DNA of 64,000 nt from an uncultured bacterium (lineage in GTDB: Bacteria > Bacteroidota > Bacteroidia > Bacteroidales > Bacteroidaceae): positions 57,277 through 121,276 of the forward strand of contig CAJMPR010000013.1 in NCBI GenBank assembly GCA_905215345.1, in the 5' to 3' direction. Made by a program: the position numbers and the translations under genes. The notes below the pieces were generated by a model that did no database searches, had not been told where the DNA came from, and was given only the letters and a program-made list of their open reading frames with translations. Below are positions 24,414 through 32,800 of this stretch, in pieces; position 1 is the first letter of the stretch; each line of letters begins with the position of its first letter.

Positions 24414-25571
24414 TTATAACAGCTTCACAAACTCGTCAAACAGAAACTCCGTATCCGTTGGTCCGCTGGCAGCTTCCGGATGGAATTGTGCCGAAAACCA
24501 CGGATTGCGTTTATGGCGGATACCCTCATTAGAACCGTCGTTCATATTGATAAAAAGCGGTTCCCAATCTTCGGTAAGTGTATTGTTATCTACCGCATAA
24601 CCATGATTTTGCGAGGTAATGAAGCAACGTTCCGTAGCCACCATGCGCACCGGCTGGTTGTGGCTGCGGTGTCCGTATTTCAGTTTGTAAATCCTGGCTC
24701 CTCCGGCTTTACTCAGCAGTTGGTTGCCCATGCAGATACCAAAGATTGGTAACTTCTCGTTCTGCATCGCTTTACGAATGTTCTGCACAGCGGCATCACA
24801 AGTATCGGGGTCACCGGGACCGTTGGAGATAAACAGTCCGTCAAACTCCAACCCATTGAAATCGTAGTTCCAAGGGACGCGGATAATTTCCACATTACGC
24901 TTCAGCAGGCAACGAATAATGTTGGTTTTGACACCGCAATCAAGAAGAACGACTTTCTTTAATTGACAATTGACAGTTGACAATTGACAATTAAGCTGCG
25001 CTGCGGGGGTGGCGATGTCAAAACGACGGCTTTCTGTTCCGGCATATACAATGATGTCTTTGCAACTCACCCTGTCCACATAGTTTATTTCACCATAATT
25101 GTCAATTGTCAATTGTGAATTGTCAATTTCGTTTCCGGCATCGTCGAAAACGATGCGCCCCATCATCACCCCATGTTCACGCAACACCTTCGTCAGTTCG
25201 CGGGTATCGATACCCGTTATTCCCGGCACCTGCTCACGTTTCAGCCATTCGGCAAGGCTTTCCGTAGCGTTCCAATGGCTGTAATTCTCCGAATAATCAC
25301 TTACGATAATGGCCTCGGCATGGATGCGTTCGCTTTCCATGAAAGTAGCCAGCCCGTTCGATTCGGTAGTGAAAGGCGGCACACCATAATTACCCACCAA
25401 CGGATAAGTGAGCGTCATTAACTGTCCGGCATACGAAGGGTCGGTCAAGCTCTCGGGATAACCCGACATGGCTGTGTTGAAGACCACCTCTCCCGCTACC
25501 GACTTTTCGTAGCCAAACGACTTGCCGTGAAAACAGCTCCCGTCGTCGAGGATCAGAGTTACATTTCTCAT
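24414..25571 (-). CDS. carA: carbamoyl-phosphate synthase small subunit with in-frame repeat segments
   Basis: This 385-residue protein has an N-terminal CarA domain (1-145) and a class I glutamine amidotransferase domain (about 205-385) with nucleophile Cys280 in FGICMGNQ and later HPEAA. It releases ammonia from glutamine for CarB. Between the domains, residues about 148-158 (EIDNSQLTIDN) and 194-204 (NCQLSTVNCQL) are encoded by 7-bp-period AATTGAC repeats in opposite orientations. Despite this, the frame is open and total length is close to that of E. coli CarA (382), so the repeats seem to have replaced part of the linker. It is third in the leftward run. Confidence 0.95.
   Translation of the reverse strand: MRNVTLILDDGSCFHGKSFGYEKSVAGEVVFNTAMSGYPESLTDPSYAGQLMTLTYPLVGNYGVPPFTTESNGLATFMESERIHAEAIIVSDYSENYSHWNATESLAEWLKREQVPGITGIDTRELTKVLREHGVMMGRIVFDDAGNEIDNSQLTIDNYGEINYVDRVSCKDIIVYAGTESRRFDIATPAAQLNCQLSTVNCQLKKVVLLDCGVKTNIIRCLLKRNVEIIRVPWNYDFNGLEFDGLFISNGPGDPDTCDAAVQNIRKAMQNEKLPIFGICMGNQLLSKAGGARIYKLKYGHRSHNQPVRMVATERCFITSQNHGYAVDNNTLTEDWEPLFINMNDGSNEGIRHKRNPWFSAQFHPEAASGPTDTEFLFDEFVKLL
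24961..24992. repeat. in-frame heptad repeat inside carA, arm 1
   Basis: Heptads AATTGAC, AATTGAC, AGTTGAC and AATTGAC plus AATT. It is the inverted partner of 25097-25128 (30 of 32 positions pair) and is translated as N-C-Q-L-S-T-V-N-C-Q-L. Confidence 0.85.
25097..25128. repeat. in-frame heptad repeat inside carA, arm 2
   Basis: The reverse complement of the AATTGAC heptads, 104 bp from arm 1. It is translated as I-D-N-S-Q-L-T-I-D-N. The two arms would form a 32-bp stem in single-stranded RNA or DNA. Confidence 0.85.
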
Positions 25572-25584
25572 ATTTACTACTTGT

Positions 25585-25688
25585 AAGTGATGAGTGATTA
25601 GTGATTAGTGATTTGTTTATCATTGAATTCATGCCTTCATGATGCAGGAAAACATTAGCAAATCACTAATAACCAATCACTAATCACT
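25585..25688. repeat. inverted pair of heptad repeats between purF and carA
   Basis: Left arm 25585-25612 has AAGTGAT, GAGTGAT, TAGTGAT, TAGTGAT. Right arm 25661-25688 has AATCACT, AATAACC, AATCACT, AATCACT, running into the purF stop codon (25687-25689). The arms are complementary and enclose 48 bp, filling most of the purF-carA gap. Confidence 0.8.
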
Positions 25689-27576
25689 AAAATTGATATA
25701 CTTCTTCGATATAATTAATAAACGCCATATTCAGCAGCTTCACACCACCCGGCGTGGGATAATCACCGCTGAAATACCAATCGCCCTTGTGCCTGGGACA
25801 TGCTTCGTGTAACCCTTCCAAAGGCTGATATACAATCTGCACTTTGGCTTTCGTACCTTTCGGCGTCAATAGTTCCACCATTTTAGCGGAGATTTCTTCA
25901 TCGGTGAAAGGTGCATAGATATCCTTCACGTAGTTCACCATCTGCTCTTTAGGCAGACCGACCTGCTCCTTCGACTTGCGGTAAGCGGCGGCGATGACAT
26001 CTTTCATATCCCGCTCTTTCAGCAGTTCGACGGCTGCCTTGAAAGCGATAAACTCGCTCATCTTCGCCATGTCAATGCCGTAATAATCGGGGTATCGTAC
26101 TTGCGGTGAAGAACTCACAATCACGATTTTCTTCGGATTGAGACGGTCAAGAATACTAATGATACTCTGCTTCAAAGTCGTGCCGCGCACGATGCTGTCG
26201 TCAATGATGACAAGATTATCCACATCCGGTACAAGGCTACCGTAGGTAATATCGTACACATGGGCGGCAAGGTCGTTGCGGCTGTTTCCCTCAGCAATGA
26301 ACGTACGCAGTTTAATATCTTTGATAGCCACCTTCTCGCTGCGTATGCGGCGGGACAGGATACGTTCCAGTTCCTCGTGGCTGGGGTTACGCCCCAATGC
26401 CGCAATCTGCCGCACCTTCTCCTCGTTGAGATACTCGTCCAATCCCTGCAACATACCGTAGAAGGCAACTTCCGCCGTATTGGGGATGAAGGAGAATACC
26501 GTATGGTCAACATCGTTATCAATGGCTTTCAATATATTAGGCACCAACTTCTCACCTAACAGTTTACGTTCCTTATAGATATCCACATCACTGCCGCGAC
26601 TGAAATAGATGCGCTCGAAAGAGCAAGGCTTCACTTCGCGCGGCTTGTTGATTTGCACTGTGCGCAGCTTGCCCGCTTTGTTGATAAGTACCGCTTGCCC
26701 CGGTTGTAGTTCCTTGATGGATTCGGCAGAAACATTCAAGGCTGTCTGTATCACGGGACGTTCACTGGCAAGTACTGCTATTTCATCATCCTGATACCAG
26801 AAGGCAGGGCGGATGCCCCACGGGTCGCGCACGGCAAACGTCTCGCCGCTCCCGGTAAGCCCGCACATCACGTATCCCCCGTCCCACTCCTTACTTGAGG
26901 TGCGCAACACGTTGGCAAGGTCGATGTGGTCTTCAATATAATGGGTTACATCCATGCCCGTCAGCCCTTCGGCTTCGGCAAGGTTGAAGAGGCGCTCCAC
27001 TTCACGGTCAAGGCGATGCCCCACCTGTTCCAACATGATATAAGTATCGGCATACTTGCGCGGATGCTGGCCGATGGCGGTGATACGTGCAAAGATTTCA
27101 TCCACATTCGTCATGTTGAAGTTGCCACAGAGGGCAAGGTTCTTGGCACGCCAGTTATTTCTCCTAAGAAACGGATGTACGTACGAGATGCCCGACTTTC
27201 CGGTAGTGGAGTAGCGTAAATGCCCCATATAGACCTCTCCGGCAAAAGGCAACACACGTTTGGCATAGTCAGCATCGTGCAACTGCTCTTTCGTCAGGTC
27301 TTTAAAGTTGCTCTGCACCGTATCGAATATCTCGGTAATGGCACTGGAACCGAGGGCACGTTCCCGGAACATATATTCCTCGCCGGGATTGGCTTCGAGC
27401 TTTACGCAAGCCAGTCCGGCCCCTTCCTGCCCACGGTTGTGTTGTTTCTCCATGAGAAGATAGAGCTTATTCAGCCCGTACATCCACGTACCGTACTTCT
27501 TTTCATAGTACTCCAGCGGTTTCAGCAGGCGTATCATGGCCACGCCACATTCATGCTTTAATTGTTCCATTGACAA
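25687..27576 (-). CDS. purF: amidophosphoribosyltransferase-like protein (PurF family, long form)
   Basis: This 629-residue protein has an N-terminal Ntn glutamine amidotransferase domain, with nucleophile Cys10 exposed after removal of MSMEQLKHE, and a phosphoribosyltransferase domain with PRPP motif VIIDDSIVRGTTLKQ. It should make phosphoribosylamine from PRPP and glutamine, the first step of purine synthesis. It is about 130 residues longer than typical PurF (about 500). The C-terminus has extra blocks with YAPFTDEEISAKMVELL and a region with CPRHKGDWYFSGDYPTPGG. A second in-frame ATG (27570) is possible. A paralogue elsewhere in the genome may be the main PurF. Confidence 0.88.
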   Translation of the reverse strand: MSMEQLKHECGVAMIRLLKPLEYYEKKYGTWMYGLNKLYLLMEKQHNRGQEGAGLACVKLEANPGEEYMFRERALGSSAITEIFDTVQSNFKDLTKEQLHDADYAKRVLPFAGEVYMGHLRYSTTGKSGISYVHPFLRRNNWRAKNLALCGNFNMTNVDEIFARITAIGQHPRKYADTYIMLEQVGHRLDREVERLFNLAEAEGLTGMDVTHYIEDHIDLANVLRTSSKEWDGGYVMCGLTGSGETFAVRDPWGIRPAFWYQDDEIAVLASERPVIQTALNVSAESIKELQPGQAVLINKAGKLRTVQINKPREVKPCSFERIYFSRGSDVDIYKERKLLGEKLVPNILKAIDNDVDHTVFSFIPNTAEVAFYGMLQGLDEYLNEEKVRQIAALGRNPSHEELERILSRRIRSEKVAIKDIKLRTFIAEGNSRNDLAAHVYDITYGSLVPDVDNLVIIDDSIVRGTTLKQSIISILDRLNPKKIVIVSSSPQVRYPDYYGIDMAKMSEFIAFKAAVELLKERDMKDVIAAAYRKSKEQVGLPKEQMVNYVKDIYAPFTDEEISAKMVELLTPKGTKAKVQIVYQPLEGLHEACPRHKGDWYFSGDYPTPGGVKLLNMAFINYIEEVYQF

Positions 27577-27649
27577 ATTTACTAATGAGTAATTACTTCC
27601 TTTAAAAACACATTATTTATTTCTTAAAAATACATCATCTATTTTTCAG

Positions 27650-29494
27650 TCATTCTACTGTCACCGACTTTGCCAGATTTCTCGGCTGGTCTACATCCAT
27701 ACTCTTGCACACCGCAATGTGATAAGCAAGCAGTTGCAGAGGTACCGTAGTTATTAACGGGTCAAGGCACTCCAATGTTTCAGGAAGTTCGATACAAGTA
27801 TCAGCAATCTTGCTGATAACCGTATCCCCCTTCGTCACAAGGGCGATGACTTTACCCTTACGGGCTTTGATTTCCTGTATATTGCTCAATACTTTCTCAT
27901 ACAATCCGTTTTGCGTAGCAATCACCACTACCGGCATTTCGGCATCCACCAAAGCGATAGGCCCGTGTTTCATTTCGGCGGCAGGATAGCCCTCGGCATG
28001 GATATACGAGATTTCTTTCAACTTCAACGCGCCTTCCAACGCCACGGGATAACTATAACCACGTCCCAGATAGATAAAGTGGCGCGCGTATGTGAATATC
28101 TTGGAAAGCTCCGCGATACGTTCATTCAGCTTCAATACCTCTTTCATCTTGCCGGGAATCTGTCCCAGTTCCCTCACTATGGCGAGGTATTGAGCCTCAT
28201 CAATCGTACCCTTCTCCCGCGCAAGCGTCAATGCCAGCATAGTGAGCACAGTTACCTGACCTGTAAAGGCTTTAGTGGACGCCACGCCTATTTCCGGACC
28301 TACATGGATGTAAGATCCCGTATGCGTAGCGCGCGGAATGCTCGAACCGATGGCATTGCATATACCATATATAAATGCCCCACGACTCTTGGCAAGCTCC
28401 ACGGCAGCCAGCGTATCAGCAGTCTCGCCACTTTGCGAAATGGCAATTACTGCATCGTTGCTATCAATCACGGGATTACGGTAACGAAACTCACTAGCAT
28501 ATTCCACCTCCACAGGAATACGGCAGAAACTTTCAATCAGGTGCTTGCCGATAAGCGCAGCATGCCAAGATGTACCGCAAGCCACAATGATAAAGCGTTT
28601 AGCATTCAGCAAACGTTGTTTATAATCAATCACAGCCGAAAGTACGACGTTCGTACCTTCCACATTGATACGTCCGCGCATACAGTCGTGAATACAACCG
28701 GGCTGTTCAAATATTTCTTTCAGCATAAAATGCGGATAGCCGCCCTTCTCCAACTGACCGAGATTAAGCGCCACCGTCTTTACTTCGTGCAGACACTCTA
28801 CATTCTTCAGATTCACCACTTTCAATTTCTCACCCCGGTGGATAACGGCAATCTCCTCGTCTTCCAGATACACGACCTTATCCGTATATTCCACTATCGG
28901 AGTGGCATCCGAAGCAAGAAAGAACTCGTCCTCACCGATACCCACTACAAGCGGACTGCTCTTGCGTGCCGCAATAATCTCCTCCGGGCGTTCACGGTCG
29001 AGCACCGCAATGGCATACGCACCGATTACTTCCTTCAAGGCAAGTTGCACTGCCGTCAGTAAATCTATCCCGTTTGTCACTTGGATGTATTCAATGAGTT
29101 GCACCAATACTTCAGTGTCCGTACTGCTTTTAAATGTATAACCTTTAGCTTGAAGTTTTTCTTTGAGAACGGCGTAGTTTTCAATGATGCCGTTATGGAT
29201 GAGAGCGAGACGTTCAGAAGAGGAATAATGAGGATGGGCATTAGCGGAACAAGGTTCTCCGTGAGTAGCCCAGCGGGTGTGTGCAATACCAATATTACCG
29301 GAAATATCTTTTTGAGTGACGAAAGTTTCTAAATTCGAGACTTTTCCTTTCGTCTTGTACACGTTCAGTTGTCGGTCATCACTGATTAATGCTACCCCTG
29401 CACTATCGTATCCGCGGTACTCCAACCGTTTCAAGCCTTTGATAAGAATGGGGTAGGCTTGTCTTTGACCTATATAGCCTACTATTCCACACAT
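27650..29494 (-). CDS. glmS: glutamine--fructose-6-phosphate aminotransferase
   Basis: This 614-residue protein has an N-terminal class II amidotransferase domain with Cys2 (MCGIVGYIG), then two SIS domains (about 290-430 and 460-600) with CGTSWHAALIGK and SQSGETADTLAA. The C-terminus DQPRNLAKSVTVE is the family's characteristic end. It makes glucosamine-6-phosphate for peptidoglycan and LPS. It is the first gene of the leftward run. I see no glmS ribozyme in the 20-nt leader from the predicted start; regulation would differ from Firmicutes. Confidence 0.97.
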   Translation of the reverse strand: MCGIVGYIGQRQAYPILIKGLKRLEYRGYDSAGVALISDDRQLNVYKTKGKVSNLETFVTQKDISGNIGIAHTRWATHGEPCSANAHPHYSSSERLALIHNGIIENYAVLKEKLQAKGYTFKSSTDTEVLVQLIEYIQVTNGIDLLTAVQLALKEVIGAYAIAVLDRERPEEIIAARKSSPLVVGIGEDEFFLASDATPIVEYTDKVVYLEDEEIAVIHRGEKLKVVNLKNVECLHEVKTVALNLGQLEKGGYPHFMLKEIFEQPGCIHDCMRGRINVEGTNVVLSAVIDYKQRLLNAKRFIIVACGTSWHAALIGKHLIESFCRIPVEVEYASEFRYRNPVIDSNDAVIAISQSGETADTLAAVELAKSRGAFIYGICNAIGSSIPRATHTGSYIHVGPEIGVASTKAFTGQVTVLTMLALTLAREKGTIDEAQYLAIVRELGQIPGKMKEVLKLNERIAELSKIFTYARHFIYLGRGYSYPVALEGALKLKEISYIHAEGYPAAEMKHGPIALVDAEMPVVVIATQNGLYEKVLSNIQEIKARKGKVIALVTKGDTVISKIADTCIELPETLECLDPLITTVPLQLLAYHIAVCKSMDVDQPRNLAKSVTVE

Positions 29495-29521
29495 AATATA
29501 TCAGTATTTGATTTGCGCTGC

Positions 29522-29529
29522 AAAGATAC
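29522..29529 (-). promoter_or_regulatory. -7 box (TATCTTTG) of glmS
   Basis: CAAAGATA on the plus strand reads TATCTTTG leftward. Initiation near 29515 would give a leader of about 20 nt. Confidence 0.6.
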
Positions 29530-29797
29530 ATATTCTTGGGAACATAAAGTTAATCTTTTCACTATTTATTTATCAAAAGAATAGAAAAAATATGTTTTAT
29601 CATCAAAAAGACAAAGAAAATAATATTTTAAAAGCAAAAGGTCGAATTTACAATCTTAAAGTAAACAGGCAGAATCTGATTTGAGATTAGAAGAAAACAA
29701 AGGGAGTTTTCTATCAGATTATAACTTCAGCCTCCGGTACAAGTATTTAATAGGACACAAATCAAAGCACATCTATATCAATTTGAAATTAAATATA

Positions 29798-29805
29798 TAT
29801 TTTTG
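29798..29805 (+). promoter_or_regulatory. -7 box (TATTTTTG) of gltB
   Basis: TATTTTTG fits TAnnTTTG, 54 nt before the gltB ATG. TTTG at 29782-29785 is too close (12 nt) for a standard -33. Confidence 0.45.
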
Positions 29806-29858
29806 CCGAACATTTTGATATATAAAATAAGAATTACGCAAAATAAAGTAAACCAAAA

Positions 29859-32800
29859 ATGAAAAAGAAAAAGCTTTTTAACAACGAAACAAAGGAACAA
29901 CCCGCACAACGACAGCCCATGCAGTTGGGCCTGTACGATGCATCCAATGAGCACGACGCTTGCGGTGTGGGAATGTTAGTGAACATTCACGGCGGCAAAT
30001 CACATGAATTGGTTGAATCTGCATTGAAAGTATTGGAGAATATGCGCCACCGTGGAGCGGAAGGCGCCGACAACAAGACCGGAGACGGTGCCGGAATCAT
30101 GTTGCAGATACCGCACGAGTTCATCCTGCTGCAAGGAATCCCCGTTCCTGAAAAAGGAAAATATGGAACGGGATTGCTTTTTCTTCCGAAAGAGGAGAAA
30201 GACCGGGCAGCCATCCTGAGCATCATCATTGAAGAAATAGAGAAAGAAGGGCTGACACTGATGCACCTGCGCAATGTGCCTACCTGTCCCGAAATACTGG
30301 GTGAAGCCGCACTTGCCAACGAGCCAGACATCAAACAAATCTTCATCACCGGATTTATGGACAGCGAAACCGCCGACCGCCGTCTCTATATAATAAGGAA
30401 AAGAATAGAAAACAAAGTACGCCGGTCAGATATAGTCGCACGCGAGGATTTCTACATCGTGTCGCTGTCTACAAAGAACATTATCTATAAAGGTATGCTC
30501 TCTTCCCTGCAACTGCGCAACTACTTCTCCGACCTGACAAACAGTTACTTCACCAGCGGGCTGGCTCTGGTACACTCCCGTTTCAGCACCAATACCTTCC
30601 CCACGTGGGGGCTGGCACAACCGTTCCGCCTCTTGGCGCACAATGGTGAAATCAATACCATACGCGGAAACCGCGGCTGGATGGAAGCACGTGAAAGTGT
30701 CCTGTCCTCTCCTGCCCTAGGCGACATCAAAGAACTGCGTCCCATCATCCAGCCGAGCATGAGCGACAGCGCCTCGCTGGACAACGTACTGGAATTCCTC
30801 GTCATGTCCGGCCTCAGCCTGCCGCATGCCATGGCGATGCTCGTACCGGAATCCTTCAACGAAAAGAACCCTATCAGCGAAGACCTCAAAGCCTTCTACG
30901 AATACCACTCTATCCTCATGGAACCTTGGGACGGACCTGCCGCACTACTCTTCAGTGACGGGCGCTATGCGGGCGGTATGCTCGACCGTAACGGTCTGCG
31001 CCCCGCGCGCTACCTCATTACGCACAACGACATCATGGTAGTGGCCAGCGAAGTCGGCGTAATGGACTTCGAGCCGGGCGACATTAAAGAGAAAGGTCGT
31101 CTGCAACCCGGTAAGATACTCCTGATAGACACCGGAAAAGGCGAGATATACTACGACGGCGAACTGAAAAAGCAACTGGCCGAAGCCAAACCCTACCGCA
31201 CTTGGCTCGCCAACAACCGCATCGAACTGAACAAACTGAAAAGCGGACGCAAAGTACCCCATAGCGTGAACAACTACAACAGTATGCTGCACACCTTCGG
31301 CTTCTCCAAAGAAGATGTCGAGAAAATCATCCTGCCCATGGCATCCAACGGCGCCGAGCCTATCAGCGCAATGGGTAATGACACCCCGCTTGCCGTACTT
31401 TCCGACAAACCACAACTACTCTACAATTACTTCCGCCAACAGTTTGCGCAAGTCACCAATCCGCCTATCGATCCTATCCGCGAAGAATTGGTAATGTCCC
31501 TCACAGAGTACATCGGCGCAGTGGGCATGAACATACTGACGCCCAACGAAAGCCACTGCAAAATGGTACGGTTGAACCACCCCATCCTGACGAATACGCA
31601 ATTGGATATTCTCTGCAACATCCGCTACAAAGGCTTCAAGACCGTAAAACTGCCGATGCTGTTCGAAGTATCCAAAGAGCGTGCCGGATTACAGGAAGCG
31701 CTTGACCGCTTGTGTAAGGAAGCCGAAGAGTCCGTCACCGAAGGCGTGAACTACATTGTACTGACCGACCGTAACGTAGATGCCGCCCATGCCGCCATAC
31801 CCGCATTGCTTGCTGTATCGGCGGTACACCACCACCTCATTTCGGTAGGAAAGCGCGTACAGACCGCATTGATAGTGGAAAGCGGCGAGATACGCGAAGT
31901 GATGCACGCTGCGCTACTCCTCGGTTTCGGTGCAAGCGCACTGAACCCCTACATGGCATTTGCCGTACTGGACGAGTTGGTTGCCAAGAAAGAGATACAA
32001 CTGGACTATGCCACTGCAGAGAAGAATTACATCAAAGCCATTTGCAAAGGCTTGCTCAAGATTATGAGCAAAATGGGTATCAGCACCATCCGTTCCTACC
32101 GGGGCGCAAAGATATTCGAGGCTGTCGGGTTGAGCGAGGAACTGAGCGACGCTTACTTCGGCGGATTGAAATCGACTATCGGCGGCATCCGTCTGGATGA
32201 AGTGGCACGTGACGCCATTACATTCCACGACGAAGGGGAAGCGATGAAGAAGGAAGAAGCGCATACGAAGAATGACGGCGGTGAAACTCTCTTATTGCCG
32301 AACAAAGGATTGTACGCATACCGCAAGGACGGCGAGAAGCACGCTTGGAATCCGGAGACTATCAGTACCCTGCAAATAGCCACCCGTCTGGGCAGTTACA
32401 AGAAATTCAAAGAGTTTATCCGCTTGGTTGACGAGAAAGAAAAGCCTATCTTCCTGCGCGACTTCCTCGACTTCCGTCACAGCCCCATTTCCATAGACAA
32501 GGTGGAACCGGTGGAAAGCATTCTGAAACGTTTCGTTACGGGGGCTATGTCTTTCGGCGCTATCAGTCAGGAAGCGCATGAGGCAATGGCGGTTGCCATG
32601 AATAAGCTGCACGGGCGAAGCAATACGGGCGAAGGCGGTGAAGACGCCGCACGCTTCGGAACGGAAATGCGCAGCGCCATCAAACAGGTGGCATCCGGAC
32701 GCTTCGGTGTCACTACGGAATATCTGGTGAATGCCGACGAAATACAGATAAAAGTGGCACAAGGCGCCAAGCCGGGTGAAGGCGGCCAATTGCCGGGATT

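Larger units (their letters stand above)
29495..29858. other. divergent promoter region between glmS and gltB
   Basis: This 364-bp AT-rich gap holds the leftward glmS promoter (29522-29529) and the rightward gltB promoter (29798-29805). The middle (about 29550-29780) has no ORF and no strong hairpin that I can see. As the control region of both halves of the glutamine block, it is the natural place for nitrogen-regulator sites, but I find no convincing dyad. Confidence 0.5.

Noticed and set aside
25585..25688. Possible CRISPR array in the repeated gaps
   Set aside because: Units are 7 bp, head to tail, with no spacers and no cas genes.
27911..29062. Rightward open frame of 383 codons opposite glmS
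   Set aside because: Antisense shadow of a conserved enzyme; no recognisable domain or promoter.
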